A stretch of 36,854 nt of DNA, from NCBI RefSeq assembly GCF_018310695.1, contig NZ_JAGXCY010000040.1:1-36854 (forward strand). The letters are read 5' to 3'. Made by a program: the position numbers and the translations under genes. This stretch comes from Paenibacillus sp. Marseille-Q4541 (lineage in GTDB: Bacteria; Bacillota; Bacilli; Paenibacillales; Paenibacillaceae). This document shows, piece by piece, positions 28,672 through 36,846 of this stretch. Every line of letters starts with the position of its first letter. Position 1 is the stretch's first letter. A model generated the notes under the pieces. The model had not been told where the DNA came from and searched no databases. It worked only from the letters and a program-made list of their open reading frames with translations.

Positions 28672-31600
28672 ATGGCAACTCGTTTAGAACAATCAGCAGA
28701 GTTAAGGAAGCGTCTTGAACAAGGGAAACAGGCGAGAGAGCGTGTATTGAGTGGTCAATATAACAAGGTCACTCCTATCGCTCAAGCTCCTGTTAATCCA
28801 CGTACAGCAGCTGTACAACAGTACATTGCAAGCAGACCATCGATACAGGATTTCCCGAAGGAGATTACCAATCTCGGAGCTGACCGAATAAAGGAATCAA
28901 CTCTTTTCAAAGCAACACAAGGAAATGTAGCCGCAGCCAAAGACTATCAGGCTGCTACTGGGATTGATGTCAGACCAGTACAAGGGCCGCCAAAACCATC
29001 ACAGCATCAACTCAATAAAAATGCTATAGCCAGCAAAGCCAAAGACAGCGCATTTGCTAATTTTGTTGCACCATTCTCTAACCTGATGAACGATGTCACA
29101 TATGGCAATAAAGTTGGTCAGTTCATTACTCGTTCAGTAGGAACAGGCGCTGAAATGCTTCTCGGCACACCTTCACAGGCACCAGCTACTACAGGCAATA
29201 ATACAGCTGACAAAATTGCGGATGTGCTCGGTGTGGCTGGAGGTATTGCAGGTGCCGGCTTTAATCCTTCAGGTGGAGGGAATTTAATTACATCTCCACT
29301 TCGGGGTGTGTCTGGTGCCTTAAATACTAAGGCAGGACAAGCCTTAACAAATGGCGTTTCTAAGACTATTCCGAAGCTTAGTCAACCAATGGCAAGAGCA
29401 GGGATTGAAGGGGCAGCGACAGGGGCTATCGGAGGTGTGGCAGCAGGATTAATTCAAGGTCAGGACAGTAATAAGGAGATTGCAACAAATGCCCTGTTGG
29501 GCGGTGGTCTCGGTGCTGTGGGTGATATAGCAATCAGAGGGATCAGCCAAGGGTTACGTAATGCCTTGACAAGAGTAAATGAGCAAAAGGCAGTACCTGA
29601 AATTCAGGAAATGCTTGCTTTACCAGAGGGCCGTGGAACAGCTAGGATGAACCAAGCTCAGACACGCTCAAGGTTGAATCCTAATGATTCTGCGATCATC
29701 AACCCAACGGATTGGACACCACCTACATTATCTTTGCCTGAAGCAAATGTAGCGGCTCCAACTAGCGCGCGTGTGGCTTTGAATCCGTATAGAGTTAAGT
29801 TTGAAAATCTAATGCGAGTGGCTAATGAAACAAAATTCACACCTGGACGAGAATCAGAGGAGCTAGAAGGGCTATGGGCAAATATGGCAGATCGTGATGA
29901 TCCGGGGCTAAGCCAGTTAATTGATCTTGCCTATCCGAAGAGAAAAACAGTGACTCCGGACATGATGCAACGAGCTCGTACAAATCAAGCTCAGCGCGAA
30001 ATATATGGTGTACCTATGCCAGTTAAAAGTCTTGATGATCGAGCGCCATCTCAGGTTATAGGAGAAGCGGCAGCACCACGACAGATGACAGGGCTTAATC
30101 GTACATCTCCAAATGCAACTAGGATTAATGTACAGAGCCGTGTGCCTTCTCAGGCTAATGATGTTATTGATATTGGCCCTAGCAATCGGATTGATGATGT
30201 TACACCACCAAGACAAGAACCTCCCGTCAGTTATCCAGATGAGACAGCAAACACCATGAAACAAAACTGGTTTACCGATTTATTTGGTAACCAAGGTGTT
30301 GGGATTTCAGCTTTTGGAAGTAACAAACGTATCCGTAAAGGACCTCTATCAACTGAAGATCAGATTGTAGGTAATCCTTTAAGACGAGATGCGGAAGGTT
30401 TAATCGATCAAGGTCAGGCGGCTGGCCGTGCAGTTTATCAAAACTATGTTGATTTTCTATCACCACTCAAACAAATTAGCCCTAAAGCCTACAGTCAAGC
30501 GCTAGATTCTTCCCGATCTAATAACATTGCCAACACTATCATTCGAGATAAATTTGTAGATATTGAGGGGAATGTACTAGGTAAAGGATTGGAGGAAATT
30601 ACACAAAAAGTTGCTCGCGGACAGTCGAGTAAATTTAAAGACTACCTTGTTTTAAAGGATGCTGAAACGCGGATGGCGCGAGGTGAGAACGTCTATGCTC
30701 GTGAATTGAATATGACAAAAGAGAAAGTGAAGATGCGGATTGAAGATTACAATAAACGCTATCCTGAATTTAAAGGAATTGCTCAGGAACTTTACAACTA
30801 TCAGAACCGGTTGCTTGATGTTTTCGGAGTTGACGAGGGTTTGTTAACTTCTAATCTTCGTGAGGTATTCCGAAAAAGTCGTCCAAACTATGTTCCAATG
30901 CGTCGCCAGTTTAGTTTATCTGAAAAGTTTTCTTCACCGAGCTTTACAAATTCAAACTCATTTAGCGGACAAAAAGCGCCAATAAAACAGGTGAGTAAGA
31001 ACGGATCTGCTCGTAATATCGTGGATCCATATCGCTCAATTGTAGAAAGTACAGGGGCATGGGTACAGGCTGCAATGCGTAACAGAGTTATGCAGACGCT
31101 TGTTGATGCTGTCAATATGGACCCTAAAGCGTATAAAGGGATTGTCGAGATTGTTCAACCAATGGCTGGTCAAAAGAATCTGAGAGAGCTTCTTGATAAG
31201 GGTGGAGACCAAATTGACATTCTAGAGGAACTCAGTAAAGATTTTGATAAGCTGTTCAAACGAACAAAGCTAAGTGAAGATAATATTGTACGCGCGATGG
31301 TTAAAGGCGAACCGGTGTACTTAAAAGTCAATGATCCAGAAGCGGTAAAAGCTCTAGTAGGGCTAGGACCTGAAACAACTAATTCGGTCATGAAAGTATT
31401 CCAGTCTCTTTCAGATGCAACTAAATACGCCGCAACCGGTGTGCTGGCTCCAATGTTCTCCGTGAAGAGTGTAATTCCTGACACGATTCAAGCCATGATC
31501 AATTCAGATAACAGCTTGGCACACTTGAAAAACTTTGGACACGCCTTAGTGAGTTCTATTGCTGACACCTTGCCAGCAAATACGCCGATGGCTCAACGCG

Positions 31601-32982
31601 CTCGTACATTGGCTCAGGACTTCCGCCGTTCTGGTGGTGAGTATTCAGCCGCACTACGAGGTGAGAGAAGATTGAAAAAGAGTGTAAGCTCATTAAGCCG
31701 TGAGCCGCTTCTTAGCCCACAAGGAGTTTCGAAAGGTGTAAGTAATGTGGTGGCAGCACCTTTCAAGGCGTTAAATAAAGTAGCTGATGTAACAGAGAAT
31801 CTTAACCGAATGGCAGCGTTTAAAACTGAACTAGACCGTGCTGGTGGAGAACGAACACCAGAAGCCATCAGGTCAGCTATTAACCAAGGTCGGGAGATTA
31901 CCACAAACTTCAGCCGTCGCGGTGCTCAATCTCAGTCAATCGAAGCTATAGCACCATATTCAAACGCCGCAACACAGTCACTCTATAGGGTAGCAAAACA
32001 AGTAAAGAATCATCCTTTAAAAACACTTGTATCTGCCACTGCACTCGTTTTGTTGCCTAAAGCATATGAATATATGATGTTTGCGGATGATGAGGATTAT
32101 AAAAACCTTCCGGCTCGTGAGAAATTCCGAAACTTATTTATTGGTAAAACAGATGAAGGCAAATTTATAAAAGTGCCGATGCCACAGGAATACAATGCTA
32201 TGGGCGCTCTTGCTACTGCTTCAGTTGACTATTTATTTAACGACAATAGCAGAGCATTCAAAGGTGCGGCTGATGCAATGGCTAATGCCTACACACCGCC
32301 TTTGGTAACGGGTCTCTTGCAGGGAGCGACACAGAAGTCGGGCCCTATGGGTTCCTTAGTCGGATTAGGAAATGCTACAGTTATGGGTCCGGGTATTGCA
32401 CTTGTATCCAACATTGATTATGCCGGGCGTCCAATCGAATCGAAGAGCTTGGAAGGTAACTCGCCAGCAAATCGATATGATGAGCGAACGTCTAATGTGG
32501 CCAAGGAAATCGGAAAGGCGATTAACATGTCACCTAAGAAAATAGATTATGTCCTTCGTCAATATGGTGGTGATCCAGCTCGTATATTATTACCACTTAC
32601 CAGTGAACAAGGAGCAGGAAATACTCGTGATACTTTGCTTAGGAACTTCGTTACAGATCCGAAATTTACCAATACATTGTCCGAGGACTTTTACGCTGCT
32701 AAAGATAGCGTAGTCAATGCATACAACGATTATCAGGATGGTAAAGCAGAGTTGCCTAAGTGGTATAGCGAGGACCTTCGTAAGAAATTGACTTCTCAAG
32801 CGAAAGGATCCATTTCAAAACAACTTTCTGAGATAAGAGAAGAGAAACGAGAGCTTAGCGCGAATAAATCTATGTCCGCTGAAACAAAAGCAGCAAGACA
32901 GCGAAGACTTCAAGAACAAATGAATAAAATTTATATCGATATCAATCAGAGCATGGAAGAAGCTGGTGTGCCATTAAAATAA
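28672..32982 (+). CDS. Giant podovirus ejection/polyvalent protein (LPD38-like)
   Basis: The 1436-residue protein starts MATRLEQSAELRKRLEQGKQ. Residues about 180-285 are Gly/Ala-rich hydrophobic helices (VAGGIAGAGFNPSGG, GAIGGVAAGLIQG, ALLGGGLGAVGDIAIRG), as in membrane-inserting ejection proteins. Residues about 560-1060 resemble large polyvalent protein domain LPD38 (QGVGISAFG, SYLVLK-like FKDYLVLKDAETRMA, SRPNYVPMRRQF). The C-terminal 100 residues are a charged coiled coil. It probably enters the host with the DNA. ATG 28672 follows GGAGGAG. It closes the late operon. No protease or polymerase motif was found by eye. Confidence 0.7.
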   Translation: MATRLEQSAELRKRLEQGKQARERVLSGQYNKVTPIAQAPVNPRTAAVQQYIASRPSIQDFPKEITNLGADRIKESTLFKATQGNVAAAKDYQAATGIDVRPVQGPPKPSQHQLNKNAIASKAKDSAFANFVAPFSNLMNDVTYGNKVGQFITRSVGTGAEMLLGTPSQAPATTGNNTADKIADVLGVAGGIAGAGFNPSGGGNLITSPLRGVSGALNTKAGQALTNGVSKTIPKLSQPMARAGIEGAATGAIGGVAAGLIQGQDSNKEIATNALLGGGLGAVGDIAIRGISQGLRNALTRVNEQKAVPEIQEMLALPEGRGTARMNQAQTRSRLNPNDSAIINPTDWTPPTLSLPEANVAAPTSARVALNPYRVKFENLMRVANETKFTPGRESEELEGLWANMADRDDPGLSQLIDLAYPKRKTVTPDMMQRARTNQAQREIYGVPMPVKSLDDRAPSQVIGEAAAPRQMTGLNRTSPNATRINVQSRVPSQANDVIDIGPSNRIDDVTPPRQEPPVSYPDETANTMKQNWFTDLFGNQGVGISAFGSNKRIRKGPLSTEDQIVGNPLRRDAEGLIDQGQAAGRAVYQNYVDFLSPLKQISPKAYSQALDSSRSNNIANTIIRDKFVDIEGNVLGKGLEEITQKVARGQSSKFKDYLVLKDAETRMARGENVYARELNMTKEKVKMRIEDYNKRYPEFKGIAQELYNYQNRLLDVFGVDEGLLTSNLREVFRKSRPNYVPMRRQFSLSEKFSSPSFTNSNSFSGQKAPIKQVSKNGSARNIVDPYRSIVESTGAWVQAAMRNRVMQTLVDAVNMDPKAYKGIVEIVQPMAGQKNLRELLDKGGDQIDILEELSKDFDKLFKRTKLSEDNIVRAMVKGEPVYLKVNDPEAVKALVGLGPETTNSVMKVFQSLSDATKYAATGVLAPMFSVKSVIPDTIQAMINSDNSLAHLKNFGHALVSSIADTLPANTPMAQRARTLAQDFRRSGGEYSAALRGERRLKKSVSSLSREPLLSPQGVSKGVSNVVAAPFKALNKVADVTENLNRMAAFKTELDRAGGERTPEAIRSAINQGREITTNFSRRGAQSQSIEAIAPYSNAATQSLYRVAKQVKNHPLKTLVSATALVLLPKAYEYMMFADDEDYKNLPAREKFRNLFIGKTDEGKFIKVPMPQEYNAMGALATASVDYLFNDNSRAFKGAADAMANAYTPPLVTGLLQGATQKSGPMGSLVGLGNATVMGPGIALVSNIDYAGRPIESKSLEGNSPANRYDERTSNVAKEIGKAINMSPKKIDYVLRQYGGDPARILLPLTSEQGAGNTRDTLLRNFVTDPKFTNTLSEDFYAAKDSVVNAYNDYQDGKAELPKWYSEDLRKKLTSQAKGSISKQLSEIREEKRELSANKSMSAETKAARQRRLQEQMNKIYIDINQSMEEAGVPLK

Positions 32983-33023
32983 ATGGTAAAATAAAGGTAC
33001 ATCATTGAACACACATACACCCC

Positions 33024-33055
33024 GAGTCCCGGACAGCCGGGGCTCATTTATTTTG
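33024..33055 (+). terminator. Late-operon terminator
   Basis: GAGTCCCGG (33024-33032), loop ACAG, CCGGGGCTC (33037-33045), 9 pairs with one wobble, then ATTTATTTTG. It ends the structural operon and is followed at once by the lysis promoter. Confidence 0.8.
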
Positions 33056-33084
33056 TTGACAGTCAATAACCTATATGGTAAATT
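33056..33084 (+). promoter_or_regulatory. Strong promoter of the lysis cassette
   Basis: Perfect TTGACA (33056-33061), 17-bp spacer and TAAATT (33079-33084). It is the best constitutive-type promoter in the window, so downstream attenuation is probably needed to stop early lysis. Confidence 0.8.
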
Positions 33085-33090
33085 TTGAAT

Positions 33091-33156
33091 ACGAAAACCG
33101 AAAGCATCGGTCGAAGAGAGTCCAAGGGAAAGCATCCCTTCGGGCTCTTTTTGTGT
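33091..33156 (+). ncRNA. Lysis leader RNA with twin AAGCA hairpins and terminator
   Basis: The transcript begins near 33091. Hairpin 1 is ACCGA-AAGCA-TCGGT (33097-33111). Hairpin 2 is GAGTCC AAGGGA-AAGCA-TCCCTT C GGGCTC followed by TTTTT, an intrinsic terminator. Both loops are identical (GA-AAGCA-TC). A short stable RNA of about 65 nt results unless transcription reads into the lysis genes. A shared loop suggests a common protein or RNA ligand; that is inference. Confidence 0.6.
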
Positions 33157-33169
33157 CTGGAGGAAAGCA

Positions 33170-33439
33170 ATGATCGAGATGGATGAAGAAGAGTATCTGG
33201 AATCCACGGTATCAGACGAGTTTTTATATATGGTGCTAATGCTGCTGGGTCCGGAAGTCCGGGACCAATTACTATATTCGGCGGTGGGAAATGTACGATC
33301 TAGTGGTGGATATTCTTCATACGCTATTCAAGAACGGCCTTACGTTGTCATCGGCAGCGGCGGTCGTTTTTCTTTTGCTCAAACAGAGGAAGACAAAGAA
33401 AAGACTACAGAAATACCTACCCTTCCTCTTTCAGGATGA
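33170..33439 (+). CDS. First lysis-cassette protein (89 aa), unknown
   Basis: It begins MIEMDEEEYLESTVSDEFLY and has a short hydrophobic helix (LYMVLMLLG). GGAGG sits 7 bases before ATG 33170, an excellent ribosome site. The last 149 bases overlap the start of the next gene in another frame, so the C-terminal half (from residue about 41) may be only overprinting. No family recognised; perhaps a small regulator or spanin-like helper. Confidence 0.5.
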   Translation: MIEMDEEEYLESTVSDEFLYMVLMLLGPEVRDQLLYSAVGNVRSSGGYSSYAIQERPYVVIGSGGRFSFAQTEEDKEKTTEIPTLPLSG

Positions 33440-34400
33440 CAGTGAGGTTAAGCAATACATTCAAAATCAACAAGTCATTATGCATAATCAAGAACTCATA
33501 TTAGCGGAAATGGGGCTAGAACCATGGCATGCGCCCACTTTAGAAATAGATTTGCGAGAATCAGTCATCAAGCAAAACAAGTTTTACTCATCATGCTTGG
33601 AGATTATTACGTCTGCCCAGTCTGCAAGCAAATTAATAGTACGGAGGGATTACGAGATGGCGAAAAAGAAAGTTAAAATTGATCCAGGTCATGGAGAGCA
33701 GGATTCTGGTGCTTCCTCGGCATATGGGAAAGAAAAAGTGTTTACATTGATAATTGCACAAAAGGTTGAAGCGCTGTTTAAGGGACACAAGTACATTGAT
33801 ATATCTTTGACACGAAGCGGAGATACTTACCCTTCATTGACAGATAGAGTAAAGCAGGCAGAACGTGACAAGGTTGATTGCTTCATTTCAATCCATGCCA
33901 ACAGTGCGACAACTTTATCGGCTAATGGCACAGAAACCTTTTACTCACGGGCTAACAGTAAGGCTCTTGCAGACATCCTTCACAAGAATATGATGGCAGC
34001 CACAAAGCTACGTGACCGCGGCGTGAAGACAGCAAACTTCCAAGTAATCAAACAAACTACAATGCCGGCTATCCTATTGGAAGTCGGCTTTATTAGCAGC
34101 TCAATTGATGGACCATTGCTCTTTAATCCAACATTTCAGCACTCGGTAGCTGAACGCATTGCTATGGGAATATGCGAATATTTCAATGTTCCTTATAAAG
34201 AAGAGGAGGCAGCGGAAGAGGTGAAAAAGAAGGTAACTGAGGTACAAGTAGCCGTAAACAATCAAAAAGTGGCCACTGGTCTCCTTATTGATGGCGTATC
34301 ATACATCCCTGCTAGGCTGGTAAATCATTATTTGAATGGAAAAGTGTTCTGGGATCAAAAGAATAAACGAGTGGACATTTATAAGGAAGGTGAAAAGTAA
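33291..34400 (+). CDS. Endolysin: membrane-anchored region fused to amidase_3
   Basis: The uninterrupted 369-residue frame has a membrane helix (about 15-30, GLTLSSAAAVVFLLLKQR), a coiled segment (VKQYIQNQQVIMHNQELILA), a poorly conserved-looking linker, then from residue 123 an N-acetylmuramoyl-L-alanine amidase: KIDPGHGEQD (zinc His), SLTDRVKQAE, SIHANS (zinc His) and EVGFIS (Glu). A stalk domain ends it (about 315-369: GVSYIPARLVNHYLNGKVFW). A strong site GGAGGG precedes an internal ATG at 33657, so a 247-residue soluble amidase is probably the main product and the long form a second product. It cuts the Ala-MurNAc bond at lysis. Confidence 0.8.
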   Translation: MYDLVVDILHTLFKNGLTLSSAAAVVFLLLKQRKTKKRLQKYLPFLFQDDSEVKQYIQNQQVIMHNQELILAEMGLEPWHAPTLEIDLRESVIKQNKFYSSCLEIITSAQSASKLIVRRDYEMAKKKVKIDPGHGEQDSGASSAYGKEKVFTLIIAQKVEALFKGHKYIDISLTRSGDTYPSLTDRVKQAERDKVDCFISIHANSATTLSANGTETFYSRANSKALADILHKNMMAATKLRDRGVKTANFQVIKQTTMPAILLEVGFISSSIDGPLLFNPTFQHSVAERIAMGICEYFNVPYKEEEAAEEVKKKVTEVQVAVNNQKVATGLLIDGVSYIPARLVNHYLNGKVFWDQKNKRVDIYKEGEK

Positions 34401-34774
34401 TGATTATTAAAGATATTATGGATCAAGCTCAGCCGTTTATTTCTTCTATTGTAGTAGCAATTGTCGGGTTACTGGCTACTATTGTTATTGGTGCAGTCAA
34501 TAAACTAAAAAAGAAAGCATCAGATTACTTTGATGCAAACCTATCTGTGAAACAACGGGAGCTGCTGCATAAGGTAGCTTCTGAGGCTTTCGCATATGCA
34601 GAAACACTTTACGGTCAGTACGATGGCGAAAAGAAGATGGAACACGCCTATGCTTACGTTTCGGATAAGCTGGGTGATGCTGGTATGAGCATTACACCAC
34701 AGGAGATCCGGGCAGCGATCGAGAAGGCTTGGGTCGATAATGCAGCCAAGAAGAGAGTGAATAGAGCCAGTTAA
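34400..34774 (+). CDS. Holin, LLH family
   Basis: The 124-residue protein has one clear membrane helix (about 12-35, PFISSIVVAIVGLLATIVIG), a basic stretch after it (KLKKKAS) and a long helical C-terminus (SVKQRELLHKVASEAFAYAE). This is the layout of the Phage_holin_6_1 (LLH) family. Holins form the pores that let the amidase reach the wall. ATG overlaps the amidase stop (TAATG), so both are made together. Terminator follows at 34781. Confidence 0.85.
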   Translation: MIIKDIMDQAQPFISSIVVAIVGLLATIVIGAVNKLKKKASDYFDANLSVKQRELLHKVASEAFAYAETLYGQYDGEKKMEHAYAYVSDKLGDAGMSITPQEIRAAIEKAWVDNAAKKRVNRAS

Positions 34775-34780
34775 CAAGGA

Positions 34781-34807
34781 GCCCTGCTATGTGCAGGGTC
34801 TTTTTTT
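34781..34807 (+). terminator. Lysis-cassette terminator
   Basis: CCCTGC (34782-34787), loop TATGT, GCAGGG (34793-34798), then TC and seven T. Ends the holin mRNA. Confidence 0.8.
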
Positions 34808-34810
34808 GTT

Positions 34811-34816
34811 TATAAT
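34811..34816 (+). promoter_or_regulatory. -10 box of the cargo gene at 34846
   Basis: TATAAT directly follows the terminator T run. No good -35 is seen, since that position falls in the terminator stem. The whole T-run and -10 block is repeated at 35176-35204. Confidence 0.5.
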
Positions 34817-34845
34817 AGAATAAAAACTTTTGGAGGGGTAGCTTG

Positions 34846-35157
34846 ATGGATGTTCCTAAAACCCCATTTATCATGAGTATGTGCGAAAGAATCGCCAAAA
34901 TGATGCGTCAAAAAGGAGTATGGCCTGATTGCACAGCTGAAGATATTCATGCGTCTGCAGATCGGTATGAACAGATTCCTAACTGGAATCGGGACGCTTT
35001 GGCGTACCTCAAAGAGGGGAGATACTATTACAGCCTTGATGAGGTACAGAACCCCACTGAGGGCATGCTTGTACATATCAGGCACAAGGGTTACATAATG
35101 CAACATGTTTATAGAAGTGGCGTATGGAAAGAAATCGGGGATATAAAAGATATGTAA
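34846..35157 (+). CDS. Single-gene cassette of unknown function (103 aa)
   Basis: It starts MDVPKTPFIMSMCERIAKMM. A helical N-terminal third is followed by ADRYEQIPNWNRDALAYLKE and a beta-rich end (GMLVHIRHKGYIMQHVYRSG). GGAGGGG precedes ATG 34846; a TTG one codon earlier is less likely. It has its own promoter-like box and terminator between holin and integrase, a moron layout, so it may be expressed in the lysogen. Superinfection exclusion or an integrase accessory are possible; no family recognised. Confidence 0.6.
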   Translation: MDVPKTPFIMSMCERIAKMMRQKGVWPDCTAEDIHASADRYEQIPNWNRDALAYLKEGRYYYSLDEVQNPTEGMLVHIRHKGYIMQHVYRSGVWKEIGDIKDM

Positions 35158-35158
35158 G

Positions 35159-35182
35159 AGTCGCATAATTGCGGCTTTTTTT
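35159..35182 (+). terminator. Terminator of the 34846 cassette
   Basis: AGTCGCA (35159-35165), loop TAAT, TGCGGCT (35170-35176), one wobble, then seven T. Confidence 0.75.
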
Positions 35183-35185
35183 GTT

Positions 35186-35191
35186 TGTAAT
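35186..35191 (+). promoter_or_regulatory. Possible -10 box upstream of integrase
   Basis: TGTAAT (5/6) lies in a block nearly identical to that at 34801-34830. It may drive the 35238 gene and integrase. The -35 is not clear. Confidence 0.4.
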
Positions 35192-35237
35192 AGAGACAAC
35201 CTTTAAGTACATAAGCATCATCTGAGGTGATGCACAG

Positions 35238-35429
35238 GTGCATGTAAAGTTTACGCTTGGTGAATCTAATGACAAGGTTAGGACCGACTGCTATGATTAC
35301 CTCATGGAGAAGTATGGGAGGGTAATTCATGATAGGGGTATATGCAAGGGTGTCGACGGAGGAACAAGCGAAGTCGGGGTTTTCGATAGACTTTCAGGTC
35401 CGGGAGGGGAAGAAGAAAGCCGGGACTGA
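35238..35429 (+). CDS. Small ORF overlapping the integrase start (63 aa)
   Basis: GTG 35238 begins (M)HVKFTLGESNDKVRTDCYDY. The first 30 residues look like a normal small protein (LMEKYGRVIHDRGICKG); the rest overlaps the integrase gene by 101 bases in another frame. GAGGTGA is 9 bases upstream. It could be a small regulator of integrase or a translational-coupling leader. Moderate doubt. Confidence 0.4.
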   Translation: MHVKFTLGESNDKVRTDCYDYLMEKYGRVIHDRGICKGVDGGTSEVGVFDRLSGPGGEEESRD

Positions 35430-36828
35430 TGAAGTAAAAGTTTATAATGATGACGGCTATTCTGGCGAATTTCTAGAACGTCCAGAACTGACGCAACTAA
35501 GACAGGATGTTAGAGATGGGATCATCACGAAAATCATTTGCCTAGATCCTGACCGACTTGCGCGTAAATTGATGTTACAACTTATACTCACTGATGAGTT
35601 TGAAAAGCGTGGCGTAGAAATTATTTTTGTGAATGGGGAGTATGCAAAGACTCCAGAAGGACAATTATTTTATTCTATGCGTGGCGCAATTGCGGAGTTT
35701 GAAAAAGCGAAGATTAACGAGCGTATGACCCGTGGTCGTAAAGAGAAAGCGAATCAAGGGAAAGTAATCAAAAATTCGTTTACCTATGGTTACGACTTTG
35801 ATAAGGAAAAGGGAGAATTGATAATTAATGAGCAAGAGGCACGTGTAGTGCAGCTTATTTTTAATTTATTCACTCGCCCTAATGATATTGCCAAGGGTAT
35901 TAACGGGATAGCGAGATACCTTACAGACAATCTAATCCCTACGAAAAGAGGGGCTAAGGTCTGGCACAAACAAGTGGTAAGGCAGATTTTAATGAATGAA
36001 ACCTATACCGGAAGGTTCCCACAGAATCGCTGGAACACTGAAGGTATGCTTGGTAATAAGCACAAACCCAAAGATGAACGTATCCCAATGAAGCTGAGAC
36101 CTAAAGAGGAATGGATCTACGTAGACTGTCCTGAAATTATAACTAAATTCCAATATGAACAAGCACAAAAAATTCTTGGTGAAGCCCGTAGAAGGTTTGC
36201 CAAAGAAGGTTTAAATAAATATCTGCTATCTGGACTTGTCCGGTGTGCTGAATGCAACAATACGATGACTGGCCGCAAAAGTTTGAACTGGGGAAAACAC
36301 AGTTTTGAATACACCGATATTAAAAAAACAAGCGGTGCCAAGTTCAAAGGATGTGGTATGAAGCTCCCATGCGAAACTTTGGATAAACTCGTTTGGGAGA
36401 GGGTACACCATTGGTTATCTCAACCAGAAGAGATTGCAGCAGCTAGTATGGAAACAACTCAAGAAAATATGAATGAACTTGAAATCACCCGGATCGAAAG
36501 AGAGTTAGAGAAAACACGTAACTCCAGAAAAAAATTAATCAAACTATTCTCCAGCGATATTGGTATGGGTGAAGAAGACATAAGGGAAGAATTAAAGGAA
36601 TTAGCAGACAAAGAAGAGGCGCTTAAAAAACACCACGCCGAGTTAACGGCAGAGCTTGTAGGTGTGGTGGATCAAGAAAGTAGTAGAAACCTACTCAAAG
36701 AAACGCTTGAGTATTATTTAACACTTAATCCGGATGAACTCACATTTGAGGATAAGCAAAATTTAATACGGAGAGTAGTAAAGGAAGTACGGGTTTCTAA
36801 AAAAGAGGTCCATATTATATCCTTCTAA
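35329..36828 (+). CDS. int: Large serine integrase
   Basis: The 499-residue protein opens MIGVYARVSTEEQAKSGFSI with catalytic Ser9, then LDPDRLAR near 73-80 and FYSMRGAIAEFEKAKINERM, the resolvase domain. A recombinase domain follows (about 160-290) and a zinc ribbon with Cys306, Cys309, Cys342 and Cys348. A coiled-coil segment (about 390-440) and C-terminal helices end it. It integrates the circular phage by joining attP with a host attB through a 2-bp crossover. GGGAGG lies 7 bases before ATG 35329. Its stop is 2 bp from the right att arm. The needed directionality factor is not identified. Confidence 0.95.
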   Translation: MIGVYARVSTEEQAKSGFSIDFQVREGKKKAGTDEVKVYNDDGYSGEFLERPELTQLRQDVRDGIITKIICLDPDRLARKLMLQLILTDEFEKRGVEIIFVNGEYAKTPEGQLFYSMRGAIAEFEKAKINERMTRGRKEKANQGKVIKNSFTYGYDFDKEKGELIINEQEARVVQLIFNLFTRPNDIAKGINGIARYLTDNLIPTKRGAKVWHKQVVRQILMNETYTGRFPQNRWNTEGMLGNKHKPKDERIPMKLRPKEEWIYVDCPEIITKFQYEQAQKILGEARRRFAKEGLNKYLLSGLVRCAECNNTMTGRKSLNWGKHSFEYTDIKKTSGAKFKGCGMKLPCETLDKLVWERVHHWLSQPEEIAAASMETTQENMNELEITRIERELEKTRNSRKKLIKLFSSDIGMGEEDIREELKELADKEEALKKHHAELTAELVGVVDQESSRNLLKETLEYYLTLNPDELTFEDKQNLIRRVVKEVRVSKKEVHIISF

Positions 36829-36830
36829 CG

Positions 36831-36846
36831 CCCCTATAGACATTAG
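36831..36846. repeat. Right arm of putative serine-integrase attP
   Basis: CCCCTATAGACATTAG is the exact inverse of the 7-22 arm. The window ends 8 bases later (GTCCGAGA) and begins GAGAGT; the shared GAGA may be the crossover core of attL and attR. Supports the window being one complete integrated or circular element. Confidence 0.75.
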
